From: Mycobacterium sp.
GTDB taxonomy: Bacteria > Actinomycetota > Actinomycetes > Mycobacteriales > Mycobacteriaceae
DNA: 64,000 nucleotides
Reading direction: 5' to 3'
Assembly (NCBI GenBank): GCA_023264735.1
Contig: JAHFVD010000035.1
Location: 1 to 64,000, forward strand
A program made the translations under genes and the position numbers. The notes under the pieces were generated by a model. The model was not told where the DNA came from, did not search any database, and saw only the letters and a list, made by a program, of their open reading frames with translations. Position 1 is the stretch's first letter. Every line of letters starts with the position of its first letter. Below are positions 54,162 to 62,851 of the stretch, piece after piece.

Positions 54162-55760
54162 ATGTGGGACATCATCGTCGTGGGTACGGGCATGGGCGGC
54201 GGGACGGCCGGCTACTCGCTGGCGGGCTCCGGCCGCAAGGTGCTTTACGTCGAGAAGGGGCGATCAACCCTGCCCGGCGTGCCCGGAACGATCCGCTCGG
54301 CCATGCCCGAACTGGCAGAACCGCTGACGACCCGCTCCGCCGACCGCTATTTCGAGGCCTTGGCCCGTGGTGGGCGTTCGACCGACGAGGTCGAAGACAT
54401 CAGCGGACGCTTCGCCAAGCGGTTTGTGCCGTTCATCGGCAGTGGAACCGGCGGGTCCTCCGCGCTCTATGGCATGGTGTGCGAGCGATTTTTCGCTCAA
54501 GACTTCACACCCCGGCAGAATTTCGCCGACCCCGGCGATTCCACAGTGCCGGAGGCATGGCCCGTCACCTACGACGAGATGCGACCGTGGTATGCCCAGG
54601 CCGAGAAGCTGCTGGCGGTCCGTGGCCAGCCCGACCCCCTGCGGCCGGGGGCCGGCAATGCCAATCTGCCTGCCGCACCGCCATTCTCACGCGATAACCA
54701 GCCGCTGGTCGATTATTTGACCGGTCGAGGGTTGCATCCCTATCACTTACCGATGGCTTGTGATTACACCGACGACTGCGCCACCTGTCAGACGTACCTC
54801 TGCTCCAAGTCGTGCAAGAACGACTCCGCGCGCAATTGCGTCCAACCCGCGATCACCGAACGCGGCGCCCAATTGCTGGCGGAGTGCCGGGTCATCCGCC
54901 TGGGCGCGGACCGCACCGGCGTCCGCGAAGTCATCTGTGAGCACCCGGCCGGCCGGCTGGCCCTGAAGGCGAAAGTGGTGATTTTGGCGGCCGGGGCACT
55001 CGCCACCCCGATCCTGCTGCTCAATTCCCGATCCGGCGATTGGCCGCGCGGATTGGCCAACGGCTCAGACATGGTGGGCCGCAACCTGATGCGCCATCTA
55101 CTCGACCCGGTCATGATCTGGCCGCAACCCGACTCCTCGATATCGGCTGCCAACAAAGAGATCGGGCTCAATGATTTCTACTTCTATCAGGGCCAGAAGT
55201 ACGGGACCGTGCAGTCGTTCGGCGCGATACCGCCCATGGAGTGGCTGATCAACCGCCCCGGCCCGCAAGCCAAAGCTCTGCGCGTCATGCGGCCGGCGGT
55301 GCGCCGGGTCTACCAGAAGTTCTTCACCGGCGGGCTGATCCTCGCCGCCATGATGGAAGACCTGCCATACCGGGACAATCGCGTGCTGCTATCCGACCAC
55401 CCCGGCTCCGAAGGCCGCCAGCGCATGCGGATTCAATACCGATTGCACGCCAACGAAATCGAACGCCATGCAGCTTTTCTGCGGCTGTTCAAGGGGACCC
55501 TGGAACCATTTCGCACCCGCGCGCTGGGCAGTGGAAAACAGAACTCGAACGTCGGGCACGTGTGCGGCACCTGCCGATTCGGTACCGATCCCGCGACCAG
55601 CGTGCTGGATGCGCAGAACCGCGCACACGAAGTGGACAACCTCTACGTGGTGGACACCTCGTTCTTTCCGTCCAGCGCCGGGCTCAACCCAAGCCTGACG
55701 GTCGCGGCCAACGCGTTACGGGTGGCAGAACACGTCAACCAGGCCCATTTCGCCAGCTGA
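54162..55760 (+). CDS. GMC-family FAD-dependent oxidoreductase with Cys-rich insert
   Basis: A flavoprotein of 532 aa. It has the FAD motif IIVVGTGMGGGTAGYSL at the N-terminus, GSGTGGSSALYG (about 105), and the C-terminal HVCGTCRFG and GLNPSLTVAANALR segments that form the GMC active site. A short insert holds five cysteines (CDYTDDC, CATC, LCSKSC) with a sixth at the following NC; similar clusters occur in a subgroup of GMC enzymes. The start is set to ATG 54162 (GGAG upstream), although the ORF is open to 53847, overlapping GT3. Next to two Gfo/Idh/MocA genes, it probably oxidises a sugar hydroxyl to a keto group, but a lipid alcohol is possible. Confidence 0.82.
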   Translation: MWDIIVVGTGMGGGTAGYSLAGSGRKVLYVEKGRSTLPGVPGTIRSAMPELAEPLTTRSADRYFEALARGGRSTDEVEDISGRFAKRFVPFIGSGTGGSSALYGMVCERFFAQDFTPRQNFADPGDSTVPEAWPVTYDEMRPWYAQAEKLLAVRGQPDPLRPGAGNANLPAAPPFSRDNQPLVDYLTGRGLHPYHLPMACDYTDDCATCQTYLCSKSCKNDSARNCVQPAITERGAQLLAECRVIRLGADRTGVREVICEHPAGRLALKAKVVILAAGALATPILLLNSRSGDWPRGLANGSDMVGRNLMRHLLDPVMIWPQPDSSISAANKEIGLNDFYFYQGQKYGTVQSFGAIPPMEWLINRPGPQAKALRVMRPAVRRVYQKFFTGGLILAAMMEDLPYRDNRVLLSDHPGSEGRQRMRIQYRLHANEIERHAAFLRLFKGTLEPFRTRALGSGKQNSNVGHVCGTCRFGTDPATSVLDAQNRAHEVDNLYVVDTSFFPSSAGLNPSLTVAANALRVAEHVNQAHFAS

Positions 55761-55769
55761 TCATCGGCA

Positions 55770-55787
55770 CCGCCCAGAAGCGGGCGG
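55770..55787. terminator. Hairpin between convergent GMC and Gfo/Idh genes
   Basis: CCGCCC-AGAAGC-GGGCGG forms a perfect 6-bp GC stem in the 30-bp convergent gap. There is no T-run, as is common for mycobacterial terminators, and it could work in both directions. Confidence 0.45.
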
Positions 55788-55790
55788 CGA

Positions 55791-56789
55791 TCAGCTCGGT
55801 TCGCGGATCGGAAGGCCCGCGGCGCGATAGACCGCGTCGATGACACTCATGTTCTGCACCGCATCTTGCGGCGACGTCCGGACCGGCTCGCCACGCAGCA
55901 CCGAGCCGACGAACGCGTCCAGCTGGAAGGAGTAGGTGGGGCGGCGAGAGAAGTGCTCCACTCGCTTTCCGTTGGCTGACCGGATTGAGAGCCGCGGCAG
56001 GAGATTGGGCGCTGCAGGACTGAGCCAGCGCAGCTCGCCGTCATCGCCGACCACTTTGGCGCTCGCCCAGAACATCTTTCCCGACCACAACGCACACTGC
56101 AGCCGGCCGGTGTGGCCGGCCGCGTACCGCAGCTCGGCCGTCATGGCTCGATCCACTTGTGGTTTCTGCAGTTTGGCCTGTGCGGAAACAACTTCCGGGG
56201 TGGAGCCGCCGAAGGTCCGGGCCATGTTCGTCACATAGCTGCCGGCGTCCATCATCGCGCCGCCCGCCATCGCGTAGTTGTAGCAGTTGGCTTTGAATGT
56301 CGGCAGCAGCACGCACAATGTGACATCCACCCGCCGCAGGGTGCCGATCTCGCCCGACGCAATGATCTCTTCCACACGCCGCGTCAGCGGATGGTGGCGA
56401 AATTGGATCGCCTCCATCACCACTCGGTCCGACTTCGCATCCAAGTCGGCGATCTCCTGAGCCTCGGCGGCGTTGGCGGTGAACGGCTTCTCCACCAGCA
56501 CGTGCTTGCCGGCGGCTAGGGCCGCCTTCGTCCACTTGCCGTGCATGCTGGTCGGCACCAGGACATAGATGGCATCCAGGTGTGGATCGTCGATCAGCGC
56601 CTCATAGCTGCCGTAGGCCTTGGGGATGCCGTATTTGGCGGCGAATTCGTCGGCGCTTGGCTGATCACGCGAGGCCACCGCACTCAGCACGACATCGCGG
56701 TTTCCCTTAGCCGGGTTGATCATCGTCGTCGGCGCGAAGCTTGACGCTCCCAAGATGCCGATGCGTACCCGGCCCTCGCTGTCTGGCAT
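55791..56789 (-). CDS. Gfo/Idh/MocA oxidoreductase, copy B
   Basis: A 332-aa NAD(P)-dependent sugar oxidoreductase fold. The Rossmann part begins IGILGASSFAP, the EKP catalytic lysine motif is present (HVLVEKPF, about 97), and the C-terminal beta-domain is complete. Relative to its neighbour, the sugar-site motifs have changed: EAIQFRHHP for EAFHYRYHP, and MDAGSYVTN for MDAGCYAVH. The two proteins share the ends MPDxEG and AAGLPIREPS, a clear tandem duplication. The role is probably oxidation or reduction at a ring carbon of the sugar, with a substrate different from that of copy A. Confidence 0.88.
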   Translation of the reverse strand: MPDSEGRVRIGILGASSFAPTTMINPAKGNRDVVLSAVASRDQPSADEFAAKYGIPKAYGSYEALIDDPHLDAIYVLVPTSMHGKWTKAALAAGKHVLVEKPFTANAAEAQEIADLDAKSDRVVMEAIQFRHHPLTRRVEEIIASGEIGTLRRVDVTLCVLLPTFKANCYNYAMAGGAMMDAGSYVTNMARTFGGSTPEVVSAQAKLQKPQVDRAMTAELRYAAGHTGRLQCALWSGKMFWASAKVVGDDGELRWLSPAAPNLLPRLSIRSANGKRVEHFSRRPTYSFQLDAFVGSVLRGEPVRTSPQDAVQNMSVIDAVYRAAGLPIREPS

Positions 56790-56877
56790 AGCTTCTCTCT
56801 CCTGTTAGTGACCGGTCGCGATACTAGAAGACGTTCCAACTGGCGTGTCCGGAATTGCCATTACCTCGGCGACGCGC

Positions 56878-57876
56878 TCAACTCGGCTCGCGAATGGGAA
56901 GCCCCGCGGCACGGTAGATCGAATCGACGACGGTCATGGTCTCGATCGCATCCTGGGGTGTGGTCCGTACCGGCTCACCCCGCAGCACGGCCGCGGCGAA
57001 CGCGTCCAGCTGATAGGCGTAGGTGGCGCGGCGGGGAAACCGCTCGACCCGCTTGCCGGCCTCAGATCGCACCGAGAACCGATGAAAAATGTGTGGCAGC
57101 AAGGGATTGAGCACGTACAGCTCGCCCCGGTCACCGGTCACCCGCAGGGTGATCCTCAGCAGGTCTGCCGACCACATCGAACAGCGGAGCCTGCCGACGT
57201 ACCCGTCCGGAAACCGCAGCTGGGCCGTCATTGCTCGATCCACTTTACTGTCCCGCAACTTCGCTTGTGCGGCAACAACTTCCGGTGTCGCACCGCCGAA
57301 CGTCCGCAGCATGTGGACGGCGTAGCAGCCGGCATCCATGGCGGCGCCGCCGGCGAGCAAGTAGTTGTAGCGGATGTCGGAGAACTTCGGCAACGGAAAG
57401 CAGAAGGCGACATCAACCCGCTGCAGGTTGCCCAGCTCACCCGAAGCGATGATCTCCTCGGCGCGCAGCGCGAAGGGGTGATAGCGGTAGTGAAAAGCCT
57501 CCATCACCACGCGGTCTGACGTGGCAGCCAACTCAGCGATCTCGCGAGCCTCGGCAGCATTCGCGGTGAACGGCTTCTCACACAGCACGTGCTTGCCCGC
57601 CTCGAGCGCGGCACGAGTCCATTTGCCGTGCAACCCGTTTGGCAGCGGGATGTAGACCGCATCCACTTCGGGGTCGGCAATCAACGCCTCATAGCTGCCG
57701 TGCACTCGGGGAATGCCATGCTTGGCCGCAAAAACCTGGGCGCGTGATGAGTCCCGGGCCGCCACCGCCGCCACCACAACCTCGGCGTTGTCCTTCGCTG
57801 GATCGATCAGCGCCGCCGGCGCAATTTGGGCCGCCCCCAGGACGCCGATCCGGACCGTGCCCTCGCCGTCAGGCAT
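56878..57876 (-). CDS. Gfo/Idh/MocA oxidoreductase, copy A
   Basis: A 332-aa enzyme of the same family, with IGVLGAAQIAP, HVLCEKPF, EAFHYRYHP and AGGAAMDAGCYAVH, the more usual form of the active-site motifs. It could reduce or epimerise a keto-sugar made by the nearby GMC enzyme (inference). It lies 88 bp upstream of copy B on the same strand and 170 bp downstream of GT4, so the minus-strand order is sulfotransferase, GT4, copy A, copy B. Confidence 0.88.
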   Translation of the reverse strand: MPDGEGTVRIGVLGAAQIAPAALIDPAKDNAEVVVAAVAARDSSRAQVFAAKHGIPRVHGSYEALIADPEVDAVYIPLPNGLHGKWTRAALEAGKHVLCEKPFTANAAEAREIAELAATSDRVVMEAFHYRYHPFALRAEEIIASGELGNLQRVDVAFCFPLPKFSDIRYNYLLAGGAAMDAGCYAVHMLRTFGGATPEVVAAQAKLRDSKVDRAMTAQLRFPDGYVGRLRCSMWSADLLRITLRVTGDRGELYVLNPLLPHIFHRFSVRSEAGKRVERFPRRATYAYQLDAFAAAVLRGEPVRTTPQDAIETMTVVDSIYRAAGLPIREPS

Positions 57877-58046
57877 GCGGGCGATGCCACGGCGAGGCCG
57901 ACCGGGTCTTCACTTCTGGCACAACAGCGTCGAGGCCGTCGTCGGTGATGGTCACGTTGGCCCTATCTCGCATGCTGGCATGTCGGCGCCGAGTCTAAAC
58001 TTGCCTCGTCGTCAGTTTTCGACGTTTCCTTCGATCGCACCACTCA

Positions 58047-59315
58047 TCAGCCAACCCGCTTGCGACGGGCGAAATCTTCGATGAGGCCGGCGGCCCTCGT
58101 CACGCTGTCCGCGGGCTTGATCATCCGAGCCGCCAGCTCGCGGGCGCGGGTGCGGTACTCCGGTACGAGAATGGTGCGCAGGTCAGCGACCAGCGTCTTC
58201 TCGGTCGCGGCAGCAAAGCGCCGCGATGTGCCCACCTTCAGCCCCTTGACCGCAGCTCCCCAGATCACCTGCACATCGGCCATCCAGAGGACCAAGGTCG
58301 GGACGCCGGCGCGCAGGCCTGCCGCCGTGGTGCCGGCGCCGCCGTGGTGCACGACCGCCCGGCACAGCGGGAAGATCGTCGCGTAATTCACCGCACCCAC
58401 CACTTTGACGTGGTCGAACTGCGGGACATTGCTGAAGTCCGTCCAGCCCGCACATATCAACGCCCGCTCGCCCACCTGCGCGCAGGCACCCGCGATCATC
58501 GCGACCATGTCGGTCGGCGATTCCACCGGAATGCTGCCGAACCCGAAGCAGATCGGTGGTGCGCCCGCGGCAATCCACGACGTGACGTCGTCATCGGCTT
58601 CGGTGGCCAATTCCAGCGTCAGGGTGCCGACGAAGGGCCGTTGGCCATCCCACTGCGCCCACTCGTCGGCCAGCCCCGGGAACAGCGCGTCGTCATAGGC
58701 CTGGATCTCCAGCAGTCGACGTTCGGCGATCCGATCGGGTACCGGCCGCGTCGCCGGCGGCAAGCCCAACTCCCGCCGTTGCATGCCGACAACACTCTTG
58801 ACCCCGGCCCAGATCAGCCACTCGTACACCCGCATCGCCGACCGCAGCACCGGCGCAGGCAGATTCGGCAGAAGCTGGCCGTTGACCCGCATCGGAAACC
58901 AGAACACCGTGGCCAACGGAACCTCACGGTATTCGGCGACGTCGAAGACCAGCTCCTCGTAGCTCACCCCGCTGACCAGCAGATCCGCCCCATCGGCGAC
59001 CGATGCCAGGGCCTTCGTCATCTCCCCCCAGGCCCGAATGCCGGGCTCGCGGGATTCGCGGAAGTACTTCTGGACATCCCGGACTCGCCAGAAGTTGCGG
59101 AAGAAGTAGCCCCAGAAATCGCGGGTGTCCTCCAGCCACGCCTGGGTGTCGGGTCCGTAAGCGACCGCCTCGAGTCCGACCGCCTCGGCCGAAGCCATCA
59201 GATCAGGCGGCACGGCCATCAGCACATCGTGACCGCGGCGCATCAGCTCGCGGCCAATGGCGATACCGGGCTCGACGTCACCGCGAGTCCCATAGAAAGC
59301 CAGCACAAGTTTCAT
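58047..59315 (-). CDS. Glycosyltransferase 4, GPL-type
   Basis: A 422-aa GT1-family enzyme with MKLVLAFYGTRGDVEP and VVHHGGAGTTAAGLRAGVP. The ATG at 59315 matches the start of its three paralogues; the track start at 59375 adds 20 residues without support. It follows the sulfotransferase gene by 50 bp on the same strand. Likely role: adds a further sugar of the glycan, perhaps the one that is sulfated or ring-oxidised by its operon neighbours. Confidence 0.9.
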   Translation of the reverse strand: MKLVLAFYGTRGDVEPGIAIGRELMRRGHDVLMAVPPDLMASAEAVGLEAVAYGPDTQAWLEDTRDFWGYFFRNFWRVRDVQKYFRESREPGIRAWGEMTKALASVADGADLLVSGVSYEELVFDVAEYREVPLATVFWFPMRVNGQLLPNLPAPVLRSAMRVYEWLIWAGVKSVVGMQRRELGLPPATRPVPDRIAERRLLEIQAYDDALFPGLADEWAQWDGQRPFVGTLTLELATEADDDVTSWIAAGAPPICFGFGSIPVESPTDMVAMIAGACAQVGERALICAGWTDFSNVPQFDHVKVVGAVNYATIFPLCRAVVHHGGAGTTAAGLRAGVPTLVLWMADVQVIWGAAVKGLKVGTSRRFAAATEKTLVADLRTILVPEYRTRARELAARMIKPADSVTRAAGLIEDFARRKRVG

Positions 59316-59365
59316 CGGATGATCTCGATCCTCGTTATTCGGAATCACAGCGCTGGCGGGCGTGA

Positions 59366-60436
59366 CTACGCCCACGTGCCCTTGCGCCGGTGAACCAGTG
59401 CAAGGGCCTCCAGACCCAGCTTGACGACGAATGGTGGCAACAGCCGGTCCATGTTGAGGTAGCGACGCGAACCCTCGAATGCCTGCCGGAACCCGCGTTC
59501 GGTCGCCCCGTACTCCTCGAAGACACGATCCAGCGCGGCCTCGTCTTGGGGCTCGTCCCGTGCGGCCGCGGCGAGCGCTTCGTACACGGTGCTGACCCAG
59601 TCCGTGCCGAAGGGCTCTGTTACCGGGCCGCGGTTTTGATGGTGCCGCAGACCCGGGGTGAGGAATTCATCGACTTCGGCCTCATCCCGGGCATCGAGAT
59701 CGATTGCGAGCGCCGTGGAGATCCGCTTCAGTTCCCGGCGCCAATCCTCGAGAAGGTTGCTGTATTCGACGAACACCCGAGGCACGTCACGGGTGTCTCG
59801 TTCGGCCAGCAGGCTGTACTTCAGCCACCAGGCACACGTGAGCTCCGCCGAGGATCCGACGTAATTCTGCTGACTGGCGCGTTTTTCCAGCGATCCGATG
59901 ATTTCCGCGGGATGACGAACCGCGATCACGGTCGCGACGTCGAAGCCGGCCTGGCGGGCCGCTTCGAACCAGATGCGGGACACCGTCGTCGTCTTCGGTT
60001 CCTTGATGACCAGCAGTGGAGTGGCCGGCAAGCTGCCGAGATAGTCCCTGAGCTTGGCAACCCAGGCAGCGTTGCGATCGACGTCGAACGCACCCTCCTG
60101 GGAGGTGTCCAGTCCGATGTCGTAGCCGGAGCTGCCGTGATCGTGCAGGATCGCCTGGTTGAGGTGGATGACTGCGCGCGCCTCGAAGAAGCCGCGCGGA
60201 TTCTCCGATGTGGCACCTAGCAGACCGGGTGGAAGCGTGCCGCCGCACAAGGAGAGCACCCGTGCCAGCGCCGATGTCCCGGAGCGTCCATTGCCCAATA
60301 CGAAAAGAGCCACCGGGCGGCCCTGAGCCCCCGATCGACGTGTGATCACTGCGGCAGAATAGGGGTTCGCGCGAGCGCTTCGACAAGGAATTGCGGCGTT
60401 GCCCAGCGCAATCATCCAGGGCTCAACATTAGCCAT
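59366..60436 (-). CDS. Sulfotransferase family protein (PAPS-dependent)
   Basis: A 356-aa cytosolic-type sulfotransferase. The 5'-phosphosulfate loop is FVLGNGRSGTSALARVL (about 45-60), followed by ENPRGFFEAR. A 3'-phosphate-binding AVRHPAEIIGS lies near 165-175, and the acceptor half is all-helical. Such enzymes transfer sulfate from PAPS to hydroxyls of sugars or lipids; sulfated GPL-type lipids are known in some mycobacteria. The start is ATG 60436, without a clear SD. It is divergent from the condensation-like acyltransferase with only 32 bp between. The acceptor is unknown; the glycan of the lipopeptide is the obvious candidate. Confidence 0.8.
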   Translation of the reverse strand: MANVEPWMIALGNAAIPCRSARANPYSAAVITRRSGAQGRPVALFVLGNGRSGTSALARVLSLCGGTLPPGLLGATSENPRGFFEARAVIHLNQAILHDHGSSGYDIGLDTSQEGAFDVDRNAAWVAKLRDYLGSLPATPLLVIKEPKTTTVSRIWFEAARQAGFDVATVIAVRHPAEIIGSLEKRASQQNYVGSSAELTCAWWLKYSLLAERDTRDVPRVFVEYSNLLEDWRRELKRISTALAIDLDARDEAEVDEFLTPGLRHHQNRGPVTEPFGTDWVSTVYEALAAAARDEPQDEAALDRVFEEYGATERGFRQAFEGSRRYLNMDRLLPPFVVKLGLEALALVHRRKGTWA

Positions 60437-60455
60437 CGGAAAACAGCCGGTCGGC

Positions 60456-60461
60456 TACTCT
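60456..60461 (+). promoter_or_regulatory. Candidate -10 for a leaderless acyltransferase mRNA
   Basis: TACTCT ends 7 nt before GTG 60469 in the 32-bp divergent gap. There is no SD, so a leaderless transcript is likely. Confidence 0.35.
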
Positions 60462-60468
60462 GACGCTG

Positions 60469-61866
60469 GTGTCAATCCAAGACCGCCCTGCACGCGCATT
60501 CAACGATGATGCACGGCCGGACAATCGGCTCGATTTGATGGACCAAGCCTTCTACGCCGGGCATCGCGCCGCCGGTCAGAAGGAAGTGATGCAGGTCGGG
60601 TGGCTCTATCAGCACGACGTCGACCTCGAGCAGTTGGAGCGGTTTCGGCGCGAGCTCGCCAAAGGGATGATGGGCCGACTGATCGAGCGGTCGCCGTTGC
60701 CGTTCGGCCGCTGGCGCTGGGTGTCCGACCCGCGGCCGGCGCCGATCGAGGTCGCCGCGGCAGTCCGGCCGCGCGGTGAGCTTGGAGACTGGTTCGATGC
60801 GCGCACACAACAACCGATCGACCCGGAAACGGGTCCCGGCTGGCGGATCAGCGTGCAGCCCCTCGACGACGGCTCGACCGCGATCAGCCTGGTGCTGTCG
60901 CACTATGTCATTGATGGCATCGGCGCCGCCGTGGCAGTGACGGAAGCGCTCTGGGGTATTTCACGAGATCTCGGCTACCCGCCGCCGCGGTCCCGCTCTG
61001 TTCTGAACGCCCTGGTCCAAGACATCCGCGAAACCGCACAAGACGCACCGGCGGTCGGCCGGGCGTTTCTCGCGGCGGTGAAAGAGGCCCGCCGTCGCCA
61101 ACAGGATGTTGTCCACACGCAGGCACAGTCGTCGCTGCCGACCTCGGCACCGACCGGCAACGCCGGCGACCTCGTCATCGTGCCCAATATCTGGATCCGC
61201 ATCCGGTTGGACGAGTGGAACGCCCGCGCCGAGGCGCTCGGGGGCACTTCGAGCGCGCTGGCCGCGGCGTTCACCGCGCGACTCGACCGGCACATGGGAC
61301 GCCTGCACGGCGATGCCGAAGACGTGCGAATGCTGCTCACGGTCAACAACCGGACCATGGACGACGCCCGTGCGGTCGCAGTGTCCTTCGTCCGAGTCGG
61401 TATCGACCCGGACGGGGTGGCATCCGATCTGGGTCCGGCCCGCGCCGCCATCAAGCTCGCACTCAAAGCCGGCCAGGACACCCCCGACGAGTCAGCCGAG
61501 CTCGTCGCGCTGACCCCCTTCACCCCGAAACGGGCGTGGAAGCATCTGATGGACTACGCGGTCAGCGACCCTGAGCGGCCCGCCGTGTGCTCGAGTCTCG
61601 GCGATACCGGGCCGGCGGCAGTCCGTCCCGACGGCTCGCTGTCGGACTCGATGTTCGCGCGGGGGGCGAGCCAGAATCTGACGCGAGGGTGGCTGGAGCG
61701 AACCGGCAGTCAGTTGCAGGTTTTCGTCGGCACCTCGGTGGACATCAACCAGGTCGGCGTCTGCGCCCGCGGGTACCAGCCGGGCTCGGTGACGACGCGC
61801 TCCGCGTTGCGAGAGTTGGCCGAGCGCACTCTGGTGGAATTCGGCTTGCCCGCCGAGATCGATTAG
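60469..61866 (+). CDS. Condensation-domain-like acyltransferase (PapA/wax-synthase superfamily)
   Basis: A 465-aa protein of the CoA-dependent acyltransferase fold. LSHYVIDGIGA (about 145) supplies the HxxxDG catalytic motif, and the N-terminus RLDLMDQAFYAGHRAAG resembles the opening of PapA and DGAT-like enzymes. A clear DFGWG structural motif is not visible; VGTSVDINQVGV lies at the equivalent place. PapA enzymes esterify sugars or diols with PKS-made acyl chains, so this could attach a Pks product to the glycan. The start is GTG 60469. A looser relative of unknown substrate is also possible. Confidence 0.7.
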   Translation: MSIQDRPARAFNDDARPDNRLDLMDQAFYAGHRAAGQKEVMQVGWLYQHDVDLEQLERFRRELAKGMMGRLIERSPLPFGRWRWVSDPRPAPIEVAAAVRPRGELGDWFDARTQQPIDPETGPGWRISVQPLDDGSTAISLVLSHYVIDGIGAAVAVTEALWGISRDLGYPPPRSRSVLNALVQDIRETAQDAPAVGRAFLAAVKEARRRQQDVVHTQAQSSLPTSAPTGNAGDLVIVPNIWIRIRLDEWNARAEALGGTSSALAAAFTARLDRHMGRLHGDAEDVRMLLTVNNRTMDDARAVAVSFVRVGIDPDGVASDLGPARAAIKLALKAGQDTPDESAELVALTPFTPKRAWKHLMDYAVSDPERPAVCSSLGDTGPAAVRPDGSLSDSMFARGASQNLTRGWLERTGSQLQVFVGTSVDINQVGVCARGYQPGSVTTRSALRELAERTLVEFGLPAEID

Positions 61867-62008
61867 CAGGTTCGTCCCGATATTTCGTGAATCCCCGCCT
61901 CGCCGACACCTACATGACAGCCCGCGTCCGACGCTCCTACCGCTTGCGCACGCGTCAATCAGCCAGCCAGGGAAGCAACATGAGACTTAGCCGTTACCAC
62001 AGCTCCCC

Positions 62009-62028
62009 GCATGCGCGTACGCGTATGC
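62009..62028. promoter_or_regulatory. Near-perfect 20-bp dyad GCATGCGCGTACGCGTATGC
   Basis: Palindromic except for one mismatched pair. A TATGCT -10-like hexamer (62024-62029) overlaps its right arm, so it is a candidate operator for the leader ORF and mmpS-mmpL. Confidence 0.4.
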
Positions 62029-62070
62029 TCCGCTGTTGCGTTGCAAAGATCCCACACGGAGGCCCTCAGC

Positions 62071-62175
62071 ATGGTTGACTCTCGTCGAGATCGGTCGCGC
62101 TCTCAGCGGTGCTGCGCGTTTGCGGGACAGTTGGATGAGCGGCCTGTGACGCCCGCCACGTGGGCGGTAACCTGA
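62071..62175 (+). CDS. Short leader ORF (34 aa) upstream of mmpS, with Cys-Cys
   Basis: Too short for the ORF track. GGAGG (62058-62062) lies 8 nt before ATG 62071, a better SD than most genes here. The predicted peptide starts MVDSRRDRSRSQRCCAFAG and ends at TGA 62173-62175, 64 bp before the mmpS start. A basic peptide with adjacent cysteines recalls the cysteine-containing leader ORFs that attenuate some mycobacterial operons, but those are often leaderless, and this one is not known to me. It could also be a chance ORF. Confidence 0.35.
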   Translation: MVDSRRDRSRSQRCCAFAGQLDERPVTPATWAVT

Positions 62176-62224
62176 GATGCCAGGCCTCGATGTGTAGTTG
62201 CGTTTTCCATCCGATGGCTGGTGC

Positions 62225-62230
62225 AAGGAG
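62225..62230 (+). promoter_or_regulatory. Ribosome binding site selecting TTG 62240 of mmpS
   Basis: AAGGAG lies 9 nt before TTG. It also lies inside the longer track ORF (ATG 62198), which has no SD of its own. Confidence 0.55.
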
Positions 62231-62239
62231 TTAACACTC

Positions 62240-62851
62240 TTGGAAGACGGGAAAGGTCGGCGTGCGGTGATCGAAGGAAGTTTGCCCGAAGTCGAGCAAA
62301 CTCGGCCCGATGACACCACCGTGCCCCAGCAAGAAGCCCCACCGGAGTCTGCTGGCGCCGCCTCGCCCTCCGCTCACATCGAAGGCAAGCCGTCAAAGCG
62401 CCGTCGAAATCGCGGGCTCGTGCGCAAGTCGTTGGGACGGGTGTGGATTCCGCTGGTCGTCTTCGCCGTGCTCGCTGGCGGCGGCCTGACGGTGTCTCGT
62501 TTGCACGGCATCTTCGGCAACGACACGTCCCTCACCTATAGCGATACCAAGAACGACAAGGGCAAGCCCTTCAACCCCAAGATCCTGAAGTACGAGGTCT
62601 TCGGACCGCCCGGGTCGACCGCCCAGGTCAGTTATTTCGACGAGAACGGCAACCCCGTGCACCAAGACGTGACCCTGCCGTGGTCATTGCAATTCCCGAT
62701 TTCGGTGGCGGCGGGGATCGGAAGCCTTGCCGCGCAGGGGGACTCTGACACCATCGGGTGTCGCATCTTGGTGGACGATGTGGTCAAAGCGGATAACACC
62801 ACCACGCACGAAGTGAGCTCGTTTGTCTCGTGTCTGCTGAAGGCCGCATGA
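62240..62851 (+). CDS. mmpS: MmpS-family membrane protein
   Basis: The accessory partner of an MmpL lipid exporter. It has one transmembrane helix ([18 protein letters not shown], about residues 75-95) and an extracytoplasmic beta-rich domain with [26 protein letters not shown] and CRILVDD. At 203 aa it is longer than the usual 140 or so, because of an acidic, Pro/Ala-rich cytoplasmic N-terminus of about 65 residues. The start is TTG 62240. Its stop overlaps the mmpL ATG (ATGA). MmpS proteins with MmpL4-type partners export GPLs, so this pair is the likely carrier of the product. Confidence 0.9.
   Translation: MEDGKGRRAVIEGSLPEVEQTRPDDTTVPQQEAPPESAGAASPSAHIEGKPSKRRRNRGLVRKSLGRVWIPLVVFAVLAGGGLTVSRLHGIFGNDTSLTYSDTKNDKGKPFNPKILKYEVFGPPGSTAQVSYFDENGNPVHQDVTLPWSLQFPISVAAGIGSLAAQGDSDTIGCRILVDDVVKADNTTTHEVSSFVSCLLKAA

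Larger units (their letters stand above)
61867..62239. other. Regulatory intergenic region upstream of mmpS
   Basis: 373 bp holding a 20-bp imperfect dyad, a TATGCT -10-like box overlapping it, and a short ORF with a strong SD, each listed separately. Beyond these I see no other gene. Confidence 0.6.

Noticed and set aside
58344-59393. 349-aa plus-strand ORF opposite GT4
   Set aside because: It is antisense to a well-supported glycosyltransferase.
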